From positions 2,548,501 to 2,612,500 of the forward strand of contig NZ_JAJOZB010000001.1 in assembly GCF_023701745.1 (NCBI RefSeq): a DNA stretch of 64,000 nucleotides, in the 5' to 3' direction. Source of the DNA: Streptomyces sp. RKAG293 (GTDB taxonomy: Bacteria > Actinomycetota > Actinomycetes > Streptomycetales > Streptomycetaceae). The translations under genes and the position numbers were made by a program. A model generated the notes under the pieces. That model was not told the origin of the DNA and did no database searches. It saw only the letters and a program-made list of their open reading frames with translations. This document shows positions 28,308 to 35,662 of this stretch, in pieces. How positions within the stretch are numbered: the stretch's first letter is position 1; every line of letters begins with the position of its first letter.

Positions 28308-29032
28308 GCGGGCGGCTGATCGGGGTCGGGGTGGGCCCCGGCGATCCGGAGCTGGTGACCGTCAAGGGTGTGAACGCCCTGCGGGCGGCGGCGGTGGTGG
28401 TCGTCCCCGTGATGGACACCCTCGAACGCGGCAGGGCCGAGGCGACGGTGCTGCACTACGTGGAGCAGGAGAAGGTGGTCCGGATCGTGTTCGCGCTGAA
28501 CGAGCGGACCGACCGGGCACGGCGCGAGGCCGCGTGGGACGCGGCGGGCGGGCAGGTGGCCGAACTGCTGCGGACGCACGGCACGGTGGCGTTCGCGACG
28601 ATCGGCGACCCCAACGTCTACTCGACGTTCACGTATCTCGCGCTGACCGTCGGGGAGCTGGTCGACGGCGTCGCCGTCGAGACCGTCCCCGGCATCACCG
28701 CGATGCAGGACCTGGCCGCGCGCAGCGGTGCGGTGCTGGCCGAGGGGACCGAGCCGCTGACGCTCGTGCCCGTCACGGCCGGGGCGGCGGTGCTGAAGGA
28801 GGCCCTGGAGGGGCCGGGCACCGTCGTGGCGTACAAGTTCGGCCGGCTGGCGGAGGAGGTGGCGACCGCGCTGCGGGAGACCGGCAGGACCGAGGGCGCC
28901 GTGTGGGGTTCCGCGCTCGGGCTGCCCGAGGAGTCCATCCGCCCCGCCTCCGAGCTGCTCGAAGGCCCGCTCCCCTATCTCTCGACACTGATCGCTCCCG
29001 CCCGCCGGGACACCCGTGGAGGCAAGCTGTGA
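28304..29032 (+). CDS. cobI: Precorrin-2 C20-methyltransferase CobI/CbiL
   Basis: SAM-dependent tetrapyrrole methylase of 242 residues adding the C-20 methyl that is later lost with that carbon at ring contraction. The family motif GVGVGPGDPELVTVKGVNALR is at the start, with FATIGDPNVYSTFTYL (near 95) and VETVPGITAMQDLAA following, in the order expected for the CobI/CbiL subgroup. ATG 28304 overlaps the cobB stop as ATGA. Its stop overlaps the cobM GTG. Confidence 0.92.
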   Translation: MSGRLIGVGVGPGDPELVTVKGVNALRAAAVVVVPVMDTLERGRAEATVLHYVEQEKVVRIVFALNERTDRARREAAWDAAGGQVAELLRTHGTVAFATIGDPNVYSTFTYLALTVGELVDGVAVETVPGITAMQDLAARSGAVLAEGTEPLTLVPVTAGAAVLKEALEGPGTVVAYKFGRLAEEVATALRETGRTEGAVWGSALGLPEESIRPASELLEGPLPYLSTLIAPARRDTRGGKL

Positions 29033-29829
29033 CCGGCAAGGTGACCATCGTGGGGGCGGGGCCCGGCGCCGCCGACCTGCTGACGTTCCGGGCGGCCCGC
29101 GCCATCGCGGCCGCCGACATCGTCATCTGGGCCGCGAGCCTGGTGCAGGCGGAAGTACTGGAGCACGCCCGTGAGGGCGCGGAGATCCTGGACTCGGCGA
29201 CGATGTCGCTGGAGGACGTCGTCGCGGTCTACGAGCGGGCGCAGGCCGAAGACCTGAAGGTGGCGCGGATCCACTCCGGCGACCCGGCCCTGTGGGGCGG
29301 TACGCAGGAGCAGGTCGACCGGTGCGACACGCTCGGCATCGAGGTCGAGATCATCCCGGGCGTCTCGTCCTTCTCCGCGGTCGCGGCCATCGCGCAGCGC
29401 GAGCTGACGATCCCCGAGGTCGCGCAGTCCGTGATCCTGACCCGGCTGGGCGGCGGCAAGACGCCGATGCCGCCGGGCGAGGAGGTACGGGAGTTCGCCC
29501 GGCACGGCACGACGATGGCGCTGTTCCTGTCGGCCGCCCGGTCGGGCCAGCTGGTCACGGAGCTGCTGGAGGGCGGCTATCCGACGGAGACGCCGGTCGT
29601 GATCGCCTACCAGGCGACCTGGCCGGAGGAGCTCGTGCTGCGCTGCACGATCGCGACCCTGGAGGAGACGGTCAAGGAGCACAAGCTCTGGAAGCACACC
29701 CTCTTCCTCGTCGGCCCGGCGCTCGCGGCGTCCGGCACCCGTTCGCACCTGTACCACCCGGGGCACTTCCACGGTTTCCGCAGGGCGGACCCGGCGGCCC
29801 GGCGCGCGTTGCGCGAGTCCAAGGCGTAA
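29029..29829 (+). CDS. cobM: Precorrin-4 C11-methyltransferase CobM/CbiF
   Basis: SAM-dependent methylase of 266 residues that methylates C-11. It begins VTGKVTIVGAGPGAADLLTFRA, then DIVIWAASLVQAEVLEHA, the signature RIHSGDPALWGGTQEQ (near 80) and VEIIPGVSSFSAVAA. The conserved TPMPPGEE loop is diagnostic for CobM/CbiF among the corrin methylases. GTG 29029 overlaps the cobI stop. A 43-bp gap with a strong GGAAGGAAGGGA follows before cobL. Confidence 0.94.
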   Translation: MTGKVTIVGAGPGAADLLTFRAARAIAAADIVIWAASLVQAEVLEHAREGAEILDSATMSLEDVVAVYERAQAEDLKVARIHSGDPALWGGTQEQVDRCDTLGIEVEIIPGVSSFSAVAAIAQRELTIPEVAQSVILTRLGGGKTPMPPGEEVREFARHGTTMALFLSAARSGQLVTELLEGGYPTETPVVIAYQATWPEELVLRCTIATLEETVKEHKLWKHTLFLVGPALAASGTRSHLYHPGHFHGFRRADPAARRALRESKA

Positions 29830-29872
29830 GCCGCCCCCACCAGCCACACGACCCCGGAAGGAAGGGACGGCC

Positions 29873-31237
29873 TTGAGCCGGACGCCGTACGAGCCGTACG
29901 CCCAGCCCGGCCCTCGCGAGCCGGAAGCGCCGCGTACCGCCGGCCCGCCCGCGCCCGGCGCGATCACCGTCATCGGCACCGGCACCACCAGCACGAGCAC
30001 CGGCACGAGCACCGGCGCCGACGGGTCCGCCACGGCTCCGGCCGGTGCCACGCTCGTCGTCGGCGCACGGCGGCATCTGGAGGCGGCGCGGCTGCCGGCC
30101 GGCGTGGAGCGGATCGTCCTCGGCCCGCTCGCCCCGGCCCTCGACGGCATCGAGCGGCACCTCGGCTCGCTGGACCACCAGGACCGGCGGGTGACGGTGC
30201 TCGCCTCCGGTGATCCGGGGTTCTTCGGCATCGTCCGGGCCCTCGGGGCGCGTTTCGGCCCGGAAGCCCTGGACGTCCACCCGTCCTCCCCCTCCATCGC
30301 GGTGGCCTTCGCCCGGCTCGGACTGTCCTGGGACGACGCGGTCGTCGTCAGCGCGCACGGCCGCGATCCGCGGACGGCCGTCAACGTGTGCCGCGCGCAC
30401 CCCAAGACCGCGGTGCTGACCGGTCCCGGGGCCGGGCCCGCCGAGCTGGGCGCCGCGCTGGCCCGGACCGGTATCGAGCGCACGCTGGTGGTCGCGGCGG
30501 CCCTCGGCACGGCGGACGAGACCGTCGAGCGGGTCTCCCCCGCCGACGCCGCCGTCCGCGACTGGACGGGGACCGGTGTGAGCGTCGTGCTCTGCCTGGA
30601 CGAGGCGCGGGTGCTGTCGCCGGTCCAGCGGATCGTCGCGGGACCGCCGCCCGCGCCGGCCGGATGGGCGCTGCCCGAGGAGGCGTTCGGGTACCGCGAC
30701 TCGATGATCACCAAGTTCGAGGTGCGTGCCCTGGCCCTGTCCCGGCTCGCCCCGCGCACCGGTGACCTCGTGTGGGACATAGGAGCCGGATCGGGTTCCG
30801 TGGCCGTGGAGTGCGCGCGCTTCGGCGCCGCGGCGGTCGCCGTCGAGCAGACCCCCGACGGCATCGAGCGGATCCGGGCGAACGCGGCGGCCCATGGTGT
30901 GGACGTACAGATCGTGCACGGCGCCGCCCCGACCGTGCTGTCCCAGCTCCCGGACCCGGACGCCGTCTTCATCGGCGGCGGCGGGCGCGACCTGCCCGCC
31001 ATCGTCGGTGCCTGCGCCAGGCGCGCCCGGCGGACCGTGGTCGTGACCCTCGCGGCCGTCGACCGCGTCGGCGACGTACGCGCCGCCCTGTCCGCGGCCG
31101 GTCTCGAACCGGACGGTCTGCTGCTGCAGTCCTCCCGGCTGGCACCGCTGCCGGGTGGCGTCACCCGGCTCGCCGCCAACAATCCCGTATTCGTCCTGTG
31201 GGCCACCCGGCCCGGCACCGAAGGAGCAATTCTGTGA
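29873..31237 (+). CDS. cobL: Precorrin-6Y C5,15-methyltransferase (decarboxylating) CobL
   Basis: Bifunctional CbiE–CbiT type enzyme of 454 residues. The N-terminal half is the C5-methylase-like domain (ATLVVGARRHLEAARLP, VTVLASGDPGFFGIVRALGARFG). The C-terminal half is a class I SAM methyltransferase with DLVWDIGAGSGSVAVECARFG near 300 that methylates C-15 and decarboxylates the C-12 acetate. The start is TTG 29873, supported by GGAAGGAAGGGA just upstream; no ATG/GTG fits better. The expected Gly-rich N-terminal strand is followed by an odd Thr/Ser/Gly low-complexity run (ITVIGTGTTSTSTGTSTG), making the first loop unlike that of most homologues. It overlaps the next gene by four bases. Confidence 0.92.
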   Translation: MSRTPYEPYAQPGPREPEAPRTAGPPAPGAITVIGTGTTSTSTGTSTGADGSATAPAGATLVVGARRHLEAARLPAGVERIVLGPLAPALDGIERHLGSLDHQDRRVTVLASGDPGFFGIVRALGARFGPEALDVHPSSPSIAVAFARLGLSWDDAVVVSAHGRDPRTAVNVCRAHPKTAVLTGPGAGPAELGAALARTGIERTLVVAAALGTADETVERVSPADAAVRDWTGTGVSVVLCLDEARVLSPVQRIVAGPPPAPAGWALPEEAFGYRDSMITKFEVRALALSRLAPRTGDLVWDIGAGSGSVAVECARFGAAAVAVEQTPDGIERIRANAAAHGVDVQIVHGAAPTVLSQLPDPDAVFIGGGGRDLPAIVGACARRARRTVVVTLAAVDRVGDVRAALSAAGLEPDGLLLQSSRLAPLPGGVTRLAANNPVFVLWATRPGTEGAIL

Positions 31238-32943
31238 TCGGCCTGATTTCCGCCACCTCGGCGGGGCAGCGCGGCTGCGAACACCTGGCCGCCGCCTGGC
31301 CGGACGAGGTCCGGGTCTACGACGGGCCGGTCCGCGAGGCGGTCGGCCGCGCCTTCGCCGAATGCGAGCAGCTGGTGTGCTTCCTCGCCACCGGCGCCGT
31401 CGTCCGCCTGATCGCCCCCCTGCTGCGGGGCAAGGACACCGATCCGGGCGTCGTCACGGTGGACGAGACGCACCAGCACGCGATAGCCCTGCTGGGCGGC
31501 CACGGCGGCGGTGCGAACGAGCTGGCGCAGCGCGTCGCCGACGCACTGGGCTGCCGTCCGGTGATCAGCACCGCCACCGACGCCGCCGGGGTGCCGGGAC
31601 TCGACATGCTGGGCTGGCCCGTCGAAGGCGCGGTCGCGGCCGTCAGCCGCGCGATCCTCGACGGCGACCCCGTACGTCTGGACACCCCCCATGGCGTCCA
31701 CCCCCTTCCTGCTCTGCCACCCAACGTAACCGCCGCCACTGACAGTGACGTCTCACTGATCGTCACCGACCGTGTGACCGGCGCCGATACGTCCGCCGGA
31801 GCCACCGTGCTGCTCCGCCCGCCGTCACTGGTGGTCGGTGTGGGCGGCAGCCGGGGAGTGCCCGCCGACGAGGTGCTGACGCTGATCGGGAGCGCCCTCG
31901 CAGACGCCGGTCTTTCGCCCCGCTCGGTCGCGGCGCTGGCGACCGTGGACGCGAAGGCGGACGAGGCGGGGATCGTCGAGGCCGCCGAGCGGCTCGGGGT
32001 GCCGCTGCTGACGTACACCGCGGACCGGCTCGCCGGGATCGGCGTACCGAACCCGTCGGACGCTCCGCTGGCCGCCGTCGGCACTCCGTCCGTCGCCGAG
32101 GCGGCGGCGCTCGCGGCGGCACCGGGCGGCGAACTGCTGGTGCCCAAGCGGAAGTCCGCGCCGCCGGAAGGTCCCGCGATGGCGACCGCCGCCGTGGCGC
32201 GGCGCCGTCCGCGCGGCCGGCTCTCGGTGGTCGGGCTCGGTCCCGGCGCACGTGATCTGCTGACCCCGCGGGCCCGCGAGGAGCTGCGCCGGGCGTCGGT
32301 GATCGTCGGCCTGGACCAGTACGTCGACCAGATCAGGGACCTGCTGCGGCCCGGCACCCGGATCCTGGAATCCGGTCTGGGCGCCGAGGAGGAACGCGCG
32401 CGTACCGCCGTGGAGCAGGCCCGCGCGGGCCATGCGGTGGCCCTGATCGGCAGCGGTGACGCGGGGGTCTACGCGATGGCCTCCCCCGCGCTCGCCGAGG
32501 CCGCGGACGACATCGACGTCGTCGGGGTCCCCGGGGTGACGGCCGCGCTCGCCGCCGCCGCGATCCTGGGTGCGCCGCTGGGCCACGACCATGTGTCGAT
32601 CAGCCTGTCGGACCTGCACACACCGTGGGACGTCATCGAGCGCCGGGTCCGGGCGGCGGCCGAGTCCGATCTGATCGTCACCTTCTACAACCCCCGCAGC
32701 CGCGGCCGCGACTGGCAGCTGCCGAAGGCGCTGTCGCTGCTCGCGGAGCACCGGGAGCCCGGTACCCCGGTCGGCGTCGTGCACGCCGCGTCCCGGCCGG
32801 ACGAGCGCAGCGAGGTGACGACCATCGCGGCGCTGGATGTGACGACGGTCGACATGGTGACCGTCGTGACCGTCGGCAACACCGCCACCCGCAACGTGGC
32901 CGGCCGCATGGTGACCCCGCGCGGCTACCGGTGGCAGGCATGA
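31234..32943 (+). CDS. CbiG–CobJ fusion: corrin ring-contraction protein
   Basis: Two-domain protein of 569 residues. Residues 1 to about 310 are CbiG-like (cobalt-precorrin-5A hydrolase): FLATGAVVRLIAPLL, GGHGGGANELAQRVA, and a C-terminal subdomain VVGVGGSRGVPADEVLTLI. Residues from about 328 are the precorrin-3B C17-methyltransferase CobJ/CbiH: LSVVGLGPGARDLLTPRAREEL, IGSGDAGVYAMASPALE-like segment, VGVPGVTAALAAAAILGAPLGHD, and FYNPRSRGRDWQLPKAL. A basic linker joins them. CbiG is a marker of the early-cobalt (anaerobic) route, yet the operon also has CobN. GTG 31234 overlaps the cobL stop. Confidence 0.93.
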   Translation: MIGLISATSAGQRGCEHLAAAWPDEVRVYDGPVREAVGRAFAECEQLVCFLATGAVVRLIAPLLRGKDTDPGVVTVDETHQHAIALLGGHGGGANELAQRVADALGCRPVISTATDAAGVPGLDMLGWPVEGAVAAVSRAILDGDPVRLDTPHGVHPLPALPPNVTAATDSDVSLIVTDRVTGADTSAGATVLLRPPSLVVGVGGSRGVPADEVLTLIGSALADAGLSPRSVAALATVDAKADEAGIVEAAERLGVPLLTYTADRLAGIGVPNPSDAPLAAVGTPSVAEAAALAAAPGGELLVPKRKSAPPEGPAMATAAVARRRPRGRLSVVGLGPGARDLLTPRAREELRRASVIVGLDQYVDQIRDLLRPGTRILESGLGAEEERARTAVEQARAGHAVALIGSGDAGVYAMASPALAEAADDIDVVGVPGVTAALAAAAILGAPLGHDHVSISLSDLHTPWDVIERRVRAAAESDLIVTFYNPRSRGRDWQLPKALSLLAEHREPGTPVGVVHAASRPDERSEVTTIAALDVTTVDMVTVVTVGNTATRNVAGRMVTPRGYRWQA

Positions 32944-32980
32944 CCGGCCCGCAGCCCGTCCGACGACCGGGAGGTTCCCT

Positions 32981-33631
32981 GTGACCCGCACCGTTCACCC
33001 CATCGAGCAGGAGTCGTTCCGCAGACTGCGCTCCCGGCTCGACACCTCGCACTTCCCGCCGCTGACGCGGGCCGTGGTCGAGCGGGTCGTCCATTCCAGC
33101 GCCGATCTGGAGTACGCCGGGGAACTCGTCTGTGACGAGGACGAGTTGCTGGCCGCCCACACCGCGCTGCACGCGGGCGCCCCGATCGTCGCGGACGTCG
33201 AGATGGTCGCCGCCGGGATCACCACCCGGCCGGTCGTCTGCCGGCTCAAGGACGGCCGCTCGGGTCCCGGGCTGACCCGCAGCGCGCACGCGATCCGGCT
33301 GGCCTACGAGCAGGTCGGTCCCGGTGCGATCTGGGTGATCGGGTGCGCGCCGACCGCGCTGGAGGAACTGCTGACGCTGGACGCCGCGCCCGCGCTGGTG
33401 ATCGGTCTGCCGGTCGGCTTCGTGGGAGCCGCCGAGAGCAAGGCCGCGCTGCGCGCCTCCGGCCTGCCCGCCGTCAGCAACATCTCCGAGAAGGGCGGTT
33501 CCGCCGTGGCGTCCGCCGCGCTCAACGCCCTGCTCTACACCGAACGTCCCACCGGACGTCCCACCGGACGTCCCGGCGGACCCGCCGCCGTGGAGACCCT
33601 CGCACCCCTCACCAAGGAGAACTCCCTGTGA
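32981..33631 (+). CDS. cobH: Precorrin-8X methylmutase CobH/CbiC
   Basis: Enzyme of 216 residues that migrates the C-11 methyl to C-12 to give hydrogenobyrinic acid. The catalytic histidine is probably His38 in RVVHSSADLEYA. APIVADVEMVAAGI, GPGAIWVIGCAPTALEELL and VIGLPVGFVGAAESK with NISEKGGSAVASAALNALL are family blocks. GTG 32981 has GGGAGG upstream. The C-terminal tail after about residue 185 is low complexity and derives from three 12-bp repeats at 33544–33579 that encode RPTG, RPTG, RPGG. It overlaps cbiX by four bases. Confidence 0.93.
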   Translation: MTRTVHPIEQESFRRLRSRLDTSHFPPLTRAVVERVVHSSADLEYAGELVCDEDELLAAHTALHAGAPIVADVEMVAAGITTRPVVCRLKDGRSGPGLTRSAHAIRLAYEQVGPGAIWVIGCAPTALEELLTLDAAPALVIGLPVGFVGAAESKAALRASGLPAVSNISEKGGSAVASAALNALLYTERPTGRPTGRPGGPAAVETLAPLTKENSL

Positions 33632-34533
33632 TCCCGCCCGCACTCCTGCTCGTCGGCCACGGAACCCGTGACGAGGCCGGAGCCGAAGCCTTCCGTGCGT
33701 TCGTCCGGCAGCTCGGCGAGCACAACCCCGGGCTGCCGGTCGGCGGCGGGTTCATCGAACTGTCGCCGCCGCCGCTCGCCGACTCGGTCGCGGAGCTGGT
33801 GGGCCAGGGCGTCCGCAGCTTCGCGGCGGTCCCCATGGTGCTGGTCTCCGCGGGGCACGCGAAGGGCGACATCCCGGCCGCCCTGGCCCGCGAGGAGCAG
33901 CGGCACCCGGGCACGACGTACACCTACGGCCGGCCGCTGGGCCCGCACCCGGGCCTGCTGACGATCCTGGAGCGGCGGCTGGACGAGGTGCTCGGCGACG
34001 ACGACCGCTCGGACACCACGGTGCTGCTCGTCGGCCGCGGTTCGACCGACCCGGACGCCAACGCCGAGATATACAAGGTCGCGCGGCTGCTGTGGGAGGG
34101 CCGCGGCTACGCGGGCGTGGAAACGGCGTTCGTTTCGCTGGCAGCGCCGGACGTGCCCTCGGGCCTGGAGCGCTGCCGCAAGCTGGGCGCCGGCCGCATC
34201 GTCGTGCTGCCGTACTTCCTGTTCACCGGCATCCTGCCGGACCGGGTCCGGGACCAGGCCGCCGAATGGGCCGCCGCGCATCCGGCGACCGAGGTGCGGC
34301 AGGCGGCCGTCATCGGCCCGGAGCCGGAGCTGGCCGACCTGGTGATGGAGCGCTACCGCGAGACGCTCAAGGGCGATCTGCGGATGAACTGCGACTCCTG
34401 CGTCTACCGCGTCAAGCTGCCCGGTTTCGAGGACCGGGTCGGCCTGCCGCAGCAGCCGCACCACCACCCCGACGACCCCTCGGGCGACCACGGCCACGAC
34501 CACCACCACGGTCCCCATGCCCACTCCCACTGA
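33628..34533 (+). CDS. cbiX: Sirohydrochlorin chelatase, CbiX family, with His-rich tail
   Basis: Two-repeat class II chelatase of 301 residues that inserts cobalt (or iron) into sirohydrochlorin. Metal-site histidines are in LLVGHGTRDE (His11) and VSAGHAKGDIPAAL; the second repeat shows VLLVGRGSTDPDANAE. A CxxC in MNCDSCVYRVKLPGF lies near the C-terminus. The last 25 residues are strikingly His/Asp-rich (HHHPDDPSGDHGHDHHHG onward), a likely metal-holding tail. GTG 33628 overlaps the cobH stop, and the next gene begins 17 bases before this one ends. Early cobalt insertion by CbiX beside late insertion by CobN is a notable mixture; CbiX might here serve siroheme. Confidence 0.9.
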   Translation: MIPPALLLVGHGTRDEAGAEAFRAFVRQLGEHNPGLPVGGGFIELSPPPLADSVAELVGQGVRSFAAVPMVLVSAGHAKGDIPAALAREEQRHPGTTYTYGRPLGPHPGLLTILERRLDEVLGDDDRSDTTVLLVGRGSTDPDANAEIYKVARLLWEGRGYAGVETAFVSLAAPDVPSGLERCRKLGAGRIVVLPYFLFTGILPDRVRDQAAEWAAAHPATEVRQAAVIGPEPELADLVMERYRETLKGDLRMNCDSCVYRVKLPGFEDRVGLPQQPHHHPDDPSGDHGHDHHHGPHAHSH

Positions 34534-35662
34534 CGGCACTTCCGGTGCCGGCGGCACTCCCGGAGACGGCGGCGCCGACGGTTACGACCTGCGGCACCAC
34601 GGCGACGCGGAGGTGCGCGACGACGGCGGGGTACTGACCGACCTCGCCGTCAACGTCCGTGCCGGTACGCCGCCGGCCTGGCTGAAGGCGACGATCGCCG
34701 CGTCGCTCGACGGTCTGGCCGCCTACCCCGACGCGCGGGCGGCGCGGGCCGCCGTCGCCCGGCGGCACGGCCGGCCGGTGGACGAGGTGCTGTTGACGGC
34801 GGGCGCGGCGGAGGCGTTCGTGCTGCTGGCGCGGGCCTTCGCACCGCGTCACGCGGTCGTGGTGCACCCGCAGTTCACCGAGCCCGAGGCGGCGCTGCGC
34901 GCCGCCGGACACGCCGTGCACCGGGTGGTCCTGCATGCCGCCGACGGCTTCCGGCTCGATCCGGCGGCCGTTCCCGAGGACGCCGACTTCGTCGTGCTCG
35001 GCAACCCGACGAACCCGACGTCGGCGCTCCACTCGTCCGAGGTGGTCGCACGGCTGGCCAGGCCCGGCCGGACCCTGGTGGTCGACGAGGCGTTCATGGA
35101 CGCCGTACCCGGCGAGTCCGCCTCACTGGCCGCCCGCCGCGACGTGCCCGGTCTCGTCGTGCTGCGCAGCCTCACCAAGACCTGGGGCCTGGCCGGGCTG
35201 CGGATCGGCTATGTGCTCGCCGGTGCTGAGCACATCGCCCTGCTGGAGCGGGCGCAGCCGCTGTGGGCGGTCTCGTCGCCGGGGCTGGCCGCCATCGAGG
35301 CGTGTGTGACACCGGACGCGCTGGCCGAGGCGGAACGGGCCGCGGCCGCGATCGCCGTCTGCCGCGCGTATCTGCTGGCCCGGCTGGGCGAGTTCGACGA
35401 CCTGGAGGTCGCGGGCACGCCCGCCGGGCCGTTCGTCCTCGTCGAGCTGCCGGACGCGACGGCCGTCCGTGAGCGGCTGCGCGGCCTCGGCTTCGCGGTC
35501 CGCCGCGCGGACACCTTCCCCGGGCTCGACGGGCGGTGGCTGCGGATCGCCGTCCGCGACGCCGCCACGACGGACGCCTTCGTCGAAGCGCTGGCCACAG
35601 CACGGAGCGGGCGGAACGCGGAGGTCCCGGCGGTCCCGGAGTTCCCGAAGGTCAGTTCTTGA
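34517..35662 (+). CDS. cobC: PLP-dependent CobC (threonine-phosphate decarboxylase-like)
   Basis: Fold-type I PLP enzyme of 381 residues, matching the actinobacterial Rv2231c-type CobC, related to histidinol-phosphate aminotransferase and to L-threonine-O-3-phosphate decarboxylase. It probably supplies aminopropanol phosphate for CbiB. The PLP lysine is in VVLRSLTKTWGLAGLRIGYVL. VLGNPTNPTSALH and LVVDEAFMD are cofactor-contacting segments, and the substrate-carboxylate arginine is near WLRIAVRD. It has a Gly-rich N-terminus of about 20 residues. ATG 34517 overlaps cbiX by 17 bases. It is the last gene of the operon, and its 3' end overlaps the convergent kinase gene by 11 bp. Confidence 0.87.
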   Translation: MPTPTDGTSGAGGTPGDGGADGYDLRHHGDAEVRDDGGVLTDLAVNVRAGTPPAWLKATIAASLDGLAAYPDARAARAAVARRHGRPVDEVLLTAGAAEAFVLLARAFAPRHAVVVHPQFTEPEAALRAAGHAVHRVVLHAADGFRLDPAAVPEDADFVVLGNPTNPTSALHSSEVVARLARPGRTLVVDEAFMDAVPGESASLAARRDVPGLVVLRSLTKTWGLAGLRIGYVLAGAEHIALLERAQPLWAVSSPGLAAIEACVTPDALAEAERAAAAIAVCRAYLLARLGEFDDLEVAGTPAGPFVLVELPDATAVRERLRGLGFAVRRADTFPGLDGRWLRIAVRDAATTDAFVEALATARSGRNAEVPAVPEFPKVSS

